Shown here: one piece after another, positions 44,869 through 53,627 of the stretch | Layout: every line of letters begins with the position of its first letter | How positions within the stretch are numbered: position 1 is the stretch's first letter | From: CAWDVH01 sp963805705 | GTDB lineage: Bacteria; Actinomycetota; Actinomycetes; Streptosporangiales; Streptosporangiaceae | Length of the DNA stretch: 64,000 nucleotides | Reading direction: 5' to 3' | Assembly: GCA_963805705.1 (NCBI GenBank) | Contig: CAWDVH010000001.1 | Location: 310,001-374,000 of the forward strand | Notes under the pieces: generated by a model | What the model was told of the DNA's origin: nothing | Database searches by the model: none | What the model saw: the letters and a program-made list of their open reading frames with translations, nothing else | Program-made: the position numbers and the translations under genes

Positions 44869-45174
44869 CTAGCAGCTGACGCGGTGGCTGCTCAGTGTCC
44901 TGATGCTGCTGACCAGGCGCGAGGCTTCCAAGGCCCGCGTCACATCCTGATGCCCCTCAATACCGGGCATGGCGTCGTAGTCGGAGTCCTGCGGCATGAC
45001 CGGCACGCCGTGAGCGATCGCGGCGGCCCCGATCCAGCTGTCGTTCACCGGGACCCTGCGCCCTGCCGCCCGGAGCCGGGACACCAGCAGCGCCCGGGCC
45101 CTAGACATTACCTCGTCCACAGGAACCGCTGGGCAAGCTGGCGCCGTGCAGGATGCCGAACGCTCGCCAGCCAC
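44869..45174 (-). pseudogene. PIN-domain (VapC-like) toxin fragment
   Basis: The frame encodes up to 101 residues; the middle (VDEVMSRARALLVSRLRAAG, VPVNDSWIGAAAIAHGVPVM, QDSDYDAMPGIE) is the C-terminal half of a VapC/PIN RNase, with the conserved NDSWIAA and the late acidic residues. The N-terminal catalytic Asp segment is missing and the first 18 or so residues are unrelated, so it is a truncated relic. No VapB antitoxin is visible. It lies between the Tc operon and the right direct repeat, typical of accessory DNA. Confidence 0.6.
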
Positions 45175-45477
45175 CGTTCTGCACTCGCCCAGGTGGCTAC
45201 CGACTTTGGCTGTCGTCGCTCAGATCGGGGCAGCCGGGCCGGGCCGGGCCGGCTGGCCGGACGGGCCCGCTGTTCCCGGCCATCTCCCAGCCAGCATAGA
45301 TCTTGATCATCTGAAGCAGCCGGCCCTCTTCCCCGCGCACCCAGGACCGAGTCGGACGGACGGCATTGAAAATCAGCCTGACAGCCGCTCACGATGCCGA
45401 TCTCTGCCGATCCTCCTCGGAACATGCCGCGCTCCACGGTCCCGTCCCGCCAACGAACCGCCAACAGACAACCAGAA
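45175..45477. other. Gap holding the right direct repeat
   Basis: No gene is supported between the PIN fragment and the tRNA terminator. The only clear feature is the right repeat copy at 45329-45359. Confidence 0.45.
45329..45359 (+). repeat. Right copy of the direct repeat flanking the Tc locus (31 bp)
   Basis: It matches 26527-26558 in the same orientation with one G deleted from a GGG run. It lies 166 bp from the 3' end of the initiator tRNA gene. Similarity fades on both sides of the repeat. Confidence 0.7.
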
Positions 45478-45507
45478 GGCCCGACCGCCGTTCCCGGCGA
45501 TCAGGCC
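45478..45507 (-). terminator. Hairpin terminator of the initiator tRNA
   Basis: On the minus strand GGCCTGATCGCCG and CGGCGGTCGGGCC pair over 13 bp (two G-U pairs) around a GGAA loop, 17 bp downstream of the tRNA 3' end. A short pyrimidine-rich stretch follows rather than a long T run, as is common in actinobacteria. Confidence 0.7.
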
Positions 45508-45524
45508 TCTGACCTGCACTAACT

Positions 45525-45601
45525 TGGTAGCGGGGGCAGGATTTGAACCTGCGACCTCTGGGTTATGAGCCCAGCGAGCTACCGAACTGCTCCACCCCGC
45601 G
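45525..45601 (-). tRNA. Initiator tRNA-Met (CAT anticodon), CCA encoded
   Basis: A 77-nt gene with anticodon CAT in the loop CTCATAA. Initiator hallmarks are present: three consecutive G-C pairs at the base of the anticodon stem (GGG/CCC), and a mismatched 1-72 pair (C against U) at the end of the acceptor stem. The T-arm is GCAGG-TTCAAAT-CCTGC and the 3' end is ACCA, encoded in DNA. The sequence closely follows Streptomyces tRNA-fMet as I know it. It has its own promoter and terminator and marks the right border of the accessory island. Confidence 0.95.
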
Positions 45602-45614
45602 TCGATGTCCCTTA

Positions 45615-45643
45615 ACTGTAGGGGGCGCCGCGGCGCCAGGCAA
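45615..45643 (-). promoter_or_regulatory. Promoter of the initiator tRNA
   Basis: On the minus strand TTGCCT and TACAGT are 17 bp apart, ideal housekeeping spacing. The -10 ends 13 bp before the tRNA 5' end, leaving a leader of a few nucleotides. The spacer contains the perfect palindrome GGCGCCGCGGCGCC. Confidence 0.65.
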
Positions 45644-45732
45644 ATCCAGCCGCCCCATCTTGCCCGAAGCACCCTTGACCGGTGGCGGCCGCCACGGCAA
45701 GCTTGGGCAGCAGACATGACATTACTCATCGG

Positions 45733-45738
45733 TAAGAT
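45733..45738 (+). promoter_or_regulatory. -10 box for a candidate leaderless transcript
   Basis: TAAGAT ends 6 bp before the ATG at 45745, and there is no Shine-Dalgarno. This arrangement is typical for actinobacterial leaderless mRNAs that start at the A of the ATG. No good -35 hexamer was found. Confidence 0.45.
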
Positions 45739-45744
45739 TAGGCG

Positions 45745-46800
45745 ATGCTGAACAGGCTGCGCGCGAGTCCGTGGGTCCGGACCGGGCTCCTCGTCCTGGT
45801 GCTCGCATTCTCCGTTTACGGCTTGTACGTGGAGTGGCCGCAGGCCCAGGCTGCGCTGGCTAACCTGCACTGGTACTCAGTCGCCGGGGCGACGCTAGCC
45901 GCCTTCGCGGGCTCGGGCTGCTTCATGCTGGCCTGGCGCGCGCTGCTGGCTGACCTCGGCTCCCCGCTGCCCGTCTCCGCCACCACCCGGATCATGTTCG
46001 TCGCGCAGCTGGCCAAGTACCTGCCCGGTGCCCTCTGGGCGTTCGCCGCGCAGGTAGAGATCGGCAACGACTATCTGGTGCCCAGGCGCCGCGGCGCGAC
46101 CTCGGTCATAACCGCGCTGGTGGTGACGCTCGCGGTCGGGCTGCTCACCGCCGCGATCACGCTGCCGCTCACCTCGTCCAGCGCGGCGCGGCATTACTGG
46201 TGGGCCCTGATCCTGGCTCCGGTATTCCTGGCGTGCCTGTACCCGCCCGTGCTGGGACGCCTGATGAACAAGGCGCTCACCGTACTGAGGCGGCCGCCGC
46301 TTGAGCAGCGGCCGAGCGCCCGTGGCCTGGCCAAGACGGTGGCCTGGACGATGCTGGGCTGGCTGCTCTGGGGCCTTCAGGCATGGCTGCTGGTCAGGGA
46401 CATGTCGGGACAGCGCGGCCTCCACGTCCTCCTGCTTTCCATCGGGGCCTACGCGCTGGCCTGGTCGGCCGGGATCCTCCTGGTGATTTTCCCCGGCGGG
46501 ATCGGCCCGCGCGAGATCGCCCTGGTTGCGGCTCTCGCGCCGATCATGCCCCGCGGAGCGGCGCTGGTCGTCGCGCTGGTCTCACGGCTGGTGATGACGG
46601 CCTGTGACCTGACCTGGGGCGGCATAGGCATCGTGATAGGCCGCCGGAGCCGGGCCCAGCGCGCCTACCAGGCCAAGCACGGCATAGCTCGTAACAGCAG
46701 GGACCCGGAAACTACGCCTCGTCTCAGCACGGCCAATTTCAGCACTATCCACGAAATCGCCGCCCACGACCGGGCCCGGCAGCAAGGCGCGACCCAGTAG
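45745..46800 (+). CDS. Flippase-like integral membrane protein (UPF0104/LPG_synthase_TM family)
   Basis: A 351-residue protein with about eight membrane helices, basic loops and a soluble basic tail. Family features are visible: AQLAKYLPGALWAFAAQ, WALILAPVFLACLYPPV, and FPGGIGPREIALVAAL, the last a hallmark of the YbhN/MprF-transmembrane fold. Members flip or channel polyprenyl- or phospholipid-linked substrates. It probably begins on a leaderless transcript. The downstream envelope genes make a role in lipid-linked glycan export plausible. Confidence 0.78.
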   Translation: MLNRLRASPWVRTGLLVLVLAFSVYGLYVEWPQAQAALANLHWYSVAGATLAAFAGSGCFMLAWRALLADLGSPLPVSATTRIMFVAQLAKYLPGALWAFAAQVEIGNDYLVPRRRGATSVITALVVTLAVGLLTAAITLPLTSSSAARHYWWALILAPVFLACLYPPVLGRLMNKALTVLRRPPLEQRPSARGLAKTVAWTMLGWLLWGLQAWLLVRDMSGQRGLHVLLLSIGAYALAWSAGILLVIFPGGIGPREIALVAALAPIMPRGAALVVALVSRLVMTACDLTWGGIGIVIGRRSRAQRAYQAKHGIARNSRDPETTPRLSTANFSTIHEIAAHDRARQQGATQ

Positions 46801-46823
46801 CAGCGGCGCCGCGAGCCTGGCCG

Positions 46824-46879
46824 CTCAGGGGCCGGGCGTTCAGGGCCGGGACTCAGGGGCCGGGCGATCAGCCCGGGCG
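46824..46879. repeat. Imperfect tandem repeat of a 28-bp unit between convergent genes
   Basis: Two adjacent 28-bp units both begin CTCAGGGGCCGGGCG and diverge slightly in the second half; a third partial unit (CTCAGG) follows inside the next gene's end. It fills the gap between two converging genes. Confidence 0.7.
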
Positions 46880-46880
46880 C

Positions 46881-49277
46881 TCAGGCTCCTACGCCTGCCG
46901 AGCCGGGAGCGGACATCCAGATCACGTAATGGACCCGCCGGGGCGTGGTCGGCGGCTGCGTCAGCGTCTGCGGATCCTGCGTTGTCGTCAGGTCCAGCAC
47001 TCTGACCGGGCGCCCGCCGAACGCGGCGAGCTGGCCGGGCCGCGCGGCCAGCAGCACGGGACGCCGGCCAGCGCTCGTAATGCCGCTGAGCACGCTGTCC
47101 ACGGTGGTGGCGGGCTGGCCGAGGACCCAGCCCACCGGAAGACCGCACATCCCGCGGATCACCTGAGTGAACTGCGCCGCGATACGCCGGTCCACGATGA
47201 CCACGGAAGACAGTCCGATCGACCCGCACAGCCGGGAGATGGCGACGGTCTCGTCGGCGCCGGTCTGCTGGAAGGCCATGCCGTCGGCGGTCGGCCGGAG
47301 CCCGCCAGAACGGCCCGAGTGCGTCAGCCCGAGTCCGAACGTGGTCGTGGCCGTGGGTACCAGCAGCGCGGCGACGCAGAACAGGCCGACGACGGCGGCC
47401 GTCACCGGGCCAGCGCCCCGCTCGCGTGCGCGCCCGCCTAGCCACGCAGCCGCCCAGGCGGCGCAGATGATCAGCCCGGGAATGGCGGCGAGCACCAGGC
47501 GGCGGCTGGCCCACGGCTGGTCGGGCAGGATGCTGGGCAGCCACAGGACCGCGGCCGACCCGCCGCAGATGATCGCGAGTGGCAGGGCCCAGTTTCGCGC
47601 GGTCCCGGCCGGATCCCGCCAGGCCAGCAGCGCCCGCAGGCACCTGCGCACCAGCAGAGCGGCGCCGAAGCCGCCGAGCAGGACCGCCGGCGCGCCGACG
47701 TACCAGACGATCCAGTACAGCGTGTCTTCCGCGTATGTCCGGGTGGGATCGACGGGCAGATGCCCGGCTCGCTGCAGCAAGGCGACCTGGTCGAGCACCG
47801 CGTGGCTGACGTGCCCGCGCACGGTCTGGAAGTAAGGCCGGGCCGCGAAGGCGATCAGCGCGGCCAGGACCAGCACGCCGGCCGCATCAGGCAGCCACCG
47901 GATCGGGCGCCTGCCCGCTGTCCGCCGGGTCCAGGCGCGCACCGCCGGCAGCCGCAGTACCTGGACGCTGATGAAGGTCAGTGCGGCCAGCCAGTACCCG
48001 ATCAGTTCCAGCAGGACCAGCGTGGAGCCGAGCGAGTGCATGAACGGCCGCGACAGCAGGTAGCCATCGGCCAGCCCGTAAGCAGTACCGATGAAGGCAC
48101 CGATGCAAAACGGAACCCCGACGGTCCTCCTGCTCGCCGCCATTACTCCGGCCACGGGGACCACCGCGACGATGATGACGAGCGCGTCGATGCTCACCAG
48201 CACGGTGAGGCCGAGCGCCAGGCCGCCGAGACCCGCCATGATCCGCGGCGGGGTGAGCCAGTCGGCCCACGCCCGTCGGGCCGGCCCGCCCCGCACTCCC
48301 CCCGGCGCTCGCGGCACGGGCGGGGCCGCCGGCTGGCCAGCCGGGCGGCTCAGCGTTTGCGCGTCAATGACCAGGCAGAGCCCGCCGAACAGGAGCACCT
48401 GCGCCGCGGTCTCGCTGAATGAGGACCTGCTGATGTACTGCTCGGGCAGGGTCAGGCCGAGCACCAGCGCTCCGGCCGGAGCCCATTGCGGGCCGGCCAG
48501 CCTGGCCACCAGCCCGCCGAAGGACAGCACCGCGAATCCGCCGAGAATGGGGGCCAGCGCGGTCGCGCCCTGGATGCCGTGCGTCCAGAACCCGCCAGCC
48601 AGCAGCATCGGCAGCCCGGACATGAGGGACGGCACCACCGAGGTGCCGTCCTGCAGGAAACCGATGCTGGCGAAGCCCAGCCCGGCATGCGCGCCGCCGA
48701 AGGCGCCCAGCGACTGCGGGATCGGAAGCGAGCCGTGCTGCGCGATCCAGTAGCCAGCCTGAAAGTACGCGCCGGGGGCACGGGTCACGATGACTGACGG
48801 CGAGTTCTCCAGGAACTGCCAGGCGGCGAAGCCCGCGGCCACCACGACTGTCCCGGCCAGTCCCCACCAGGCCATCCAGCTCCGGTGCCGACCAGGTCCG
48901 GGCAGGACCCGCGGCCACCGTCCGGGGACCAGGCGCAGCCCCGTTACCGTCAGCACGATGGCCAGCGGTGCGAAGATAAGCAGCTCGGGGACCGGCGCGA
49001 ATTCTCCGGCCAGCAGCAGCGGCAAGCCAGGCAGCAGCCAGGCCATGAGCAGGATCGCCGGCCAGGCCGTGAGCCGCGCCAGCCCAGGCCCGGCGTCTGG
49101 CCGCGGCCAGGCACTGGGCCGCGGCCAGGGCCGCCGGCCGGCGGGCGCTTTCGTCTTCGCTGGCGCCGTCCGCGCCGCCGGTCCGGCCGACCCCGGCCCG
49201 GCCGGTTCCGGGCCAGCCGGTTCCGGGCCGGCCGGCCGCGGAGTGGCTGGGGCGCCGTCTTCACCCAGCCCAGCCAT
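46881..49277 (-). CDS. Large multi-pass membrane protein, GT-C glycosyltransferase-like
   Basis: A 798-residue protein: a Pro/Ala/Gly-rich cytoplasmic N-terminus with repeated PAGPEPAGPEPAG, then more than ten hydrophobic segments and a short C-terminal soluble domain. The segment ITRAPGAYFQAGYWIAQHGS resembles the first-loop acceptor region of GT-C/GT39-like transferases (often DPG-Y-x-x-x-G-x-W-L-x-x-H-G). No strict DxD was identified, so glycosyltransferase activity is probable, not proven. The start is uncertain: the ATG at 49277 has a GGAG touching it, and upstream GTG starts exist. It is divergent from the first LCP gene, 294 bp away. Confidence 0.65.
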   Translation of the reverse strand: MAGLGEDGAPATPRPAGPEPAGPEPAGPGSAGPAARTAPAKTKAPAGRRPWPRPSAWPRPDAGPGLARLTAWPAILLMAWLLPGLPLLLAGEFAPVPELLIFAPLAIVLTVTGLRLVPGRWPRVLPGPGRHRSWMAWWGLAGTVVVAAGFAAWQFLENSPSVIVTRAPGAYFQAGYWIAQHGSLPIPQSLGAFGGAHAGLGFASIGFLQDGTSVVPSLMSGLPMLLAGGFWTHGIQGATALAPILGGFAVLSFGGLVARLAGPQWAPAGALVLGLTLPEQYISRSSFSETAAQVLLFGGLCLVIDAQTLSRPAGQPAAPPVPRAPGGVRGGPARRAWADWLTPPRIMAGLGGLALGLTVLVSIDALVIIVAVVPVAGVMAASRRTVGVPFCIGAFIGTAYGLADGYLLSRPFMHSLGSTLVLLELIGYWLAALTFISVQVLRLPAVRAWTRRTAGRRPIRWLPDAAGVLVLAALIAFAARPYFQTVRGHVSHAVLDQVALLQRAGHLPVDPTRTYAEDTLYWIVWYVGAPAVLLGGFGAALLVRRCLRALLAWRDPAGTARNWALPLAIICGGSAAVLWLPSILPDQPWASRRLVLAAIPGLIICAAWAAAWLGGRARERGAGPVTAAVVGLFCVAALLVPTATTTFGLGLTHSGRSGGLRPTADGMAFQQTGADETVAISRLCGSIGLSSVVIVDRRIAAQFTQVIRGMCGLPVGWVLGQPATTVDSVLSGITSAGRRPVLLAARPGQLAAFGGRPVRVLDLTTTQDPQTLTQPPTTPRRVHYVIWMSAPGSAGVGA

Positions 49278-49571
49278 CTCCGCTGTATCGTCGGATCGCT
49301 GATCAGGCGTGGCGGTGTTGCCAACCGGCTGGTCTCCTGAGCGCACGGGTCCACTGTAGAGGTGAGCCGGGTATTGTCGGCCTGATGGCTGGCGCCAGGC
49401 CGGCGGCGTTCCGCGAAACACCCGGACGCCACGAATCCGGTCATGAACTACCAGATCGCCCCACGATCTTTGCCCAGTACATACGGTTCCTGCCATTTAG
49501 ACCACGTACGATGAACGGCACTGCAACGGCCAGACCCCCGCGGCCGAGACGAAACTATGCCCGGAGGAGCG

Positions 49572-51122
49572 ATGAGCCGGTACGACGACCTCGACGGCGG
49601 GGGAAGCCGCCCGCCGCGGCGGCGCCGGGCCATCGGAGCGGGAAAGTACTCGCGCGCGATGGTCATTTCTGGCTCTCTGGCTATCGTCGTGACATTTGCG
49701 CTGGTCATCGGCTCGCTTTACGTGTACGACCGCTACCGCGACGTGGTGGACAGCATTGGCCGCATCAACGTCACCCAGGACCTGACCAAGCGGCCGCCGA
49801 AGTACGGCAGCGCCCTCAATATCCTGCTCATCGGCTCGGACACCCGGTCGGGCCGGAACGCCAAGATCGGCGGTTACACGCCAGGCGCGCGCTCTGACAC
49901 CGTGATGATCCTGCACCTGTCCCCCGGACGGCACAACGCGGTCGTGCTCAGCTTCCCGCGCGACTCTGTCGTGCCCATCTACCACTGCGCCGCCATCGGC
50001 GGCACGCCTGGCCAGCAGGCGCAGCCAGGCCAGATCGAGCAGCTCAACTCCACATTCGCCTACGGCGGACCTGGCTGCCTGCAGGAGACGATCGAGCGTG
50101 CCACCCACATCCGCCTGGATGACTTCATCCAGCTCACCTTCGTCGGCTTCAGGAAGGTCATCAACGACATCGGCGGCGTCGAGGTTTGCCTGCCCCAAGC
50201 GGTGGATGACCCCCTTTCAGGGCTCCACCTGTCGCAGGGACGCCATCACATCTACGGATCTCAGGCGCTGGCCTTCTGGCGCACCAGGGAGGACCTGGGC
50301 CTGGGCTCGGACCTGCAGCGGATCCAGCGGGACCAGTTCCTGATGGCCTCGCTGGTGCAGGGCATCGAGAAGAGCGGCTTGCTGAACAGCCCGTCAAAAT
50401 CAGTCTCGGTCATCACGGACGCCGCTCGGTCGATGACCACCGACACCGCGCTGACCACCGGCGGAATGCTGAAGATCGCCGAGAGCATGAAAGGCATGTC
50501 GTCCCAGTCCGTGCAGTTCGTGCAGGTTCCCACGGAGCCGTACGTGCTGAATGACAACTGGGTGCAGTTCCTCCCGCAGGACGATCAGCTCTTCGGAGCC
50601 ATCGCGCACGACTCCCGGCTGCCCAAGCTGGCGAAGTCAAAGACCAAGTCGGCGAAGGGCCGGCTGAGCCTGGCCGGGGCAGCGGCCAGGGCGACCCGGC
50701 GGGCCCAGGCGCTGGATGCCGTCAGCCCGTCCGAGGTCACCGTGGAAGTGCTGAACGGCTCGGCGGTTCAGGGGATCGCCGCCAGCACCGCCGCCAGCCT
50801 GACCTCGCGCGGCTTCACTGTGGCGGGCACCGGTAACGCGGCCAATTCCGCCTATACGACGTCGGTCATCGAGTACGCCTCGGCCGCCGATCTGCCCGCG
50901 GCCAAGACGGTGGAAGCTCAGCTCGGCCACGTGACCCGGCTCCAGGACAGCAGCCTGATGCCGGGCACGGTGGACCTGATTCTCGGCTCCAGCTTCACCG
51001 GCCTAGGGCCGGTTCCGGCACCGGCGTCCCCCCAGGCTGAGGTCACCGGGCTGGCGAAGCAATATGGGGGTATTACCGGAAATGTGAACGTCTGCGCCGA
51101 CAGCAAAGCGTTCTCCTCATAG
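49572..51122 (+). CDS. LytR-CpsA-Psr (LCP) family glycopolymer ligase with LytR_C domain (copy 1)
   Basis: A 516-residue protein: basic cytoplasmic N-terminus, one membrane helix (about 32-55), then the LCP catalytic domain with ILLIGSDTRSG, ARSDTVMILHLSPG and LSFPRDSVV. These supply the conserved Asp and Arg residues that bind the polyprenyl pyrophosphate. A C-terminal LytR_C domain (VTVEVLNGSAVQGIAAST) follows. LCP enzymes transfer teichoic acid, arabinogalactan or other glycans to peptidoglycan outside the membrane. I chose the ATG at 49572 because GGAGGA lies 4 nt upstream; an ATG at 49557 would place that site inside the gene. Confidence 0.92.
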   Translation: MSRYDDLDGGGSRPPRRRRAIGAGKYSRAMVISGSLAIVVTFALVIGSLYVYDRYRDVVDSIGRINVTQDLTKRPPKYGSALNILLIGSDTRSGRNAKIGGYTPGARSDTVMILHLSPGRHNAVVLSFPRDSVVPIYHCAAIGGTPGQQAQPGQIEQLNSTFAYGGPGCLQETIERATHIRLDDFIQLTFVGFRKVINDIGGVEVCLPQAVDDPLSGLHLSQGRHHIYGSQALAFWRTREDLGLGSDLQRIQRDQFLMASLVQGIEKSGLLNSPSKSVSVITDAARSMTTDTALTTGGMLKIAESMKGMSSQSVQFVQVPTEPYVLNDNWVQFLPQDDQLFGAIAHDSRLPKLAKSKTKSAKGRLSLAGAAARATRRAQALDAVSPSEVTVEVLNGSAVQGIAASTAASLTSRGFTVAGTGNAANSAYTTSVIEYASAADLPAAKTVEAQLGHVTRLQDSSLMPGTVDLILGSSFTGLGPVPAPASPQAEVTGLAKQYGGITGNVNVCADSKAFSS

Positions 51123-51206
51123 CACATCTCCGCGGCCTGCGCCGGGCATACGCCGGCGCAGGCGGTAGTTTTTCTGGCGGGTTGGATATGATGATCTCTT
51201 AGAACC

Positions 51207-52754
51207 ATGAATCGCCACGACGATCTCACCGGAGACATCGGGCAGGCACCGCAGCGGCGGACGCTGTCCCGGCCGCGCCGCCGACGCCCGGCGCCCGGCC
51301 GACGACGCTCGGTGATGGCACGGGTGGTCGGCTGGACCTGCGTCTTCGTCGTAGTGCTTCTGACCGCCGGAGCGGTGACCGCGTACGTTAACTACCGGCA
51401 TATCGTCGGCAGCATCAAGCGCGTCAATGTATCCAGGGACCTGAATCTGGGACCGCCGCGACCGCCCAAGTACGGCAGCGCGCTGAATATCCTGCTGATC
51501 GGCTCGGACAGCCGATCCGGGGCGAACGCGAAGTTCGGAGATAAGGTCGAGGGCCAGCGTTCGGATACCGTGATGCTGCTGCATATCTCGCCCGGCCGGA
51601 AGCGGGCCACCGTCCTCAGCTTCCCGCGCGATTCGGTGGTGCCCATCCTGGCCTGCCCCGCCGAGCCGGGCACAGTCGGGCAGTCGGCGGAGCCGGGCCA
51701 GATCGAGCAGATTAATGCCACCTTCGCCTACGGCGGACCTGGCTGCCTATGGAAGACGGTCGAGCGCACGACGCACATTCACATCGACCATTTCATTGAG
51801 CTTAATTTTACCGGATTCGAGAAAATAATTAACGATATCGGCGGAGTGAATATCTGCCTGCCGTTCGCGATTGATGATCCGAATTCCGAGCTGCGCCTGT
51901 CCAGCGGACCGCACCACGTGATGGGCGCGCGGGCGCTGGCCTTCTGGCGCGCGAGGGAGATCGGCGAGGGCTCCGACCTGCAGCGGATCCAGCGCGACCA
52001 GTACCTGATGGCCTCGATCGTGCAGGGAATCTCCCGCAGCGACCTGCTCAGCAGCCCGGCCAGGGTCTACTCAGTGGTGACCGACGCGGCCAGCGCGATG
52101 ACCACCGACAGCAATCTGGACGTGGGCACCATGATCAGCATCGCTGACAGCCTGAAGGGGCTGCCGTCTCAGTCGGTGCAGTTCATCCAGACGCCCACTG
52201 TGCCCTACCCGCTCAATGACAACTGGGTCCAGTGGGCTCCGCAGGCCAGGACCCTGTTTGCCGCGATCGCACACGACCGGGCGCTGCCCGCCACTCCGGT
52301 CAAGAACGTCGCCGCGGCCCAGTCCGCGCTCCGTACCGCGCCGCCGCCCCCGATCGATGTTGAGGTGCTGAACGGCTCTGGCATCGCCGGGAGCGCCCGC
52401 CAGGCCGCCGCGAGCCTGACCGATCAGGGCTTTCATGTTGTCGGCCGCAGCGACGCCGCCAGCTTCGGCTATGCCGATTCGGTGATCGAGTACCCATCGC
52501 ACGCCGACCTGGCCGCCGCCCGGGCCCTGAAGGCCCAGGTCAGGGGGGCCAGGCTGAAGAAGGATCCGGACGTGGCCGCCGGCACCCTGGACCTGATCGT
52601 CGGATCCAGCTTCAGCGGCCTGCTGCGGCCGGCCAAGCACAAGTCCAGCCCACCTCCGGCCAGCAACCTGACCGGGACATTCGGCGGCATTACCGGTAAC
52701 GCGAACGTCTGCCGCGACTCCAGCGCGTTTACCGGGCCCAACGGCGGATCCTGA
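51207..52754 (+). CDS. LytR-CpsA-Psr (LCP) family glycopolymer ligase with LytR_C domain (copy 2)
   Basis: A 515-residue paralogue of the preceding protein, with the same order: basic N-terminus, one membrane helix (about 38-60), LCP domain (LNILLIGSDSRSG, QRSDTVMLLHISPG, LSFPRDSVV) and LytR_C domain (DVEVLNGSGIAGSARQAA). Even the C-termini match (FGGITGNANVC against YGGITGNVNVC), so they arose by tandem duplication. The 84-bp gap between them has no evident terminator. Paired LCPs often share or divide polymer substrates. No clear Shine-Dalgarno was seen at the ATG. Confidence 0.92.
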   Translation: MNRHDDLTGDIGQAPQRRTLSRPRRRRPAPGRRRSVMARVVGWTCVFVVVLLTAGAVTAYVNYRHIVGSIKRVNVSRDLNLGPPRPPKYGSALNILLIGSDSRSGANAKFGDKVEGQRSDTVMLLHISPGRKRATVLSFPRDSVVPILACPAEPGTVGQSAEPGQIEQINATFAYGGPGCLWKTVERTTHIHIDHFIELNFTGFEKIINDIGGVNICLPFAIDDPNSELRLSSGPHHVMGARALAFWRAREIGEGSDLQRIQRDQYLMASIVQGISRSDLLSSPARVYSVVTDAASAMTTDSNLDVGTMISIADSLKGLPSQSVQFIQTPTVPYPLNDNWVQWAPQARTLFAAIAHDRALPATPVKNVAAAQSALRTAPPPPIDVEVLNGSGIAGSARQAAASLTDQGFHVVGRSDAASFGYADSVIEYPSHADLAAARALKAQVRGARLKKDPDVAAGTLDLIVGSSFSGLLRPAKHKSSPPPASNLTGTFGGITGNANVCRDSSAFTGPNGGS

Positions 52755-52769
52755 CGCGGGCGCGATTCC

Positions 52770-53627
52770 TCAGATCACCGGCGGCCGGCCGGCCAGGGTC
52801 ATCCGCCAGACCGTGCCCAGGGAAATCGGGCGCCGAGGGCCCGGATCCATCCGCCAGCCCTCGGCGAACCCGCCTAGCCAGGTCTTCAGCGCGCCGGCTG
52901 AGCGTTCCCTGGCGGCGGTCAGGGCCAGCCAGTCCGCCAGGTACACCACGGCCAGTGGCCACGGCAGGTTCCGGCGCGCCAGCAGCACCCGGTTGCGCCC
53001 GTCCAGCCGGTACCAGATGGCATGCCGCGCGTTCGACACCGGAGGATGGCACATCCGGGCGGCGGCATCGTACTCAAGCCGGTAGCCAAGATCGAGCAGC
53101 CGCCAGGCCAGGTCCGTCTCCTCGTGCGCGAAGAAGAACTGATCGGGCAGCCCGCCCGCCTCCAGATGCGCCGAGCGCCTGATCGCGTACCCGGCACCGA
53201 CGAACGTGGTCACCTGGGACGACCGGCCGGGATCACCCGCCCGCAGCCGGGGCACATGCCACCGCACACCGGGGCCGCCGGTCGGATCCAGCACGCGGAA
53301 CGCGAGCACCGCGAGCTTCGGGTCGGCCGCGAAGCGACCGGCCACATGCTCCCCCAGCCCCGCATCGATATACCAGCCGTCGTCGTCCAGGAACAGGACC
53401 ACGTCGCCCGCGCAGGCATCGAGGCCGGCGTTGCGGCCGGCCGCGACGCCGACGTTCTCCGGCAGCCGGAGCGTCTTCACGCCGTCCGGCACCGGCGGCA
53501 CGTCGACGCCGTTGCCCACCACGACAAGCTCCAGCCCCGCACGGCGCAGCGCTGCCGTACTCTCGATGGCCCGCTCAAGCTCCGCCGGCCGGTCGCCCAT
53601 CGTCAAGATCACGCAGGACAACTTCAC
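52770..53627 (-). CDS. Family 2 glycosyltransferase
   Basis: A 285-residue GT-A enzyme with the start LSCVILTMGDRPAELERAI, the nucleotide-sugar region LPENVGVAAGRNAGLDA, the metal motif FLDDDGW, and AHEETDLAWRLLDLGY (the ED acid-base region). A GT2 rhamnosyl/galactofuranosyl-type transferase of a wall polymer is a fair guess. I chose the GTG at 53627 with AGGAGG 5 nt upstream. It overlaps the end of the CDP-alcohol transferase gene by 4 bp, showing tight coupling. Confidence 0.87.
   Translation of the reverse strand: MKLSCVILTMGDRPAELERAIESTAALRRAGLELVVVGNGVDVPPVPDGVKTLRLPENVGVAAGRNAGLDACAGDVVLFLDDDGWYIDAGLGEHVAGRFAADPKLAVLAFRVLDPTGGPGVRWHVPRLRAGDPGRSSQVTTFVGAGYAIRRSAHLEAGGLPDQFFFAHEETDLAWRLLDLGYRLEYDAAARMCHPPVSNARHAIWYRLDGRNRVLLARRNLPWPLAVVYLADWLALTAARERSAGALKTWLGGFAEGWRMDPGPRRPISLGTVWRMTLAGRPPVI

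Noticed and set aside
45525..45601. tRNA 3' end as the attachment core of the Tc island
   Set aside because: I found no second copy of the tRNA 3' sequence on the left side of the island; only the separate 31/32-bp repeat is duplicated.
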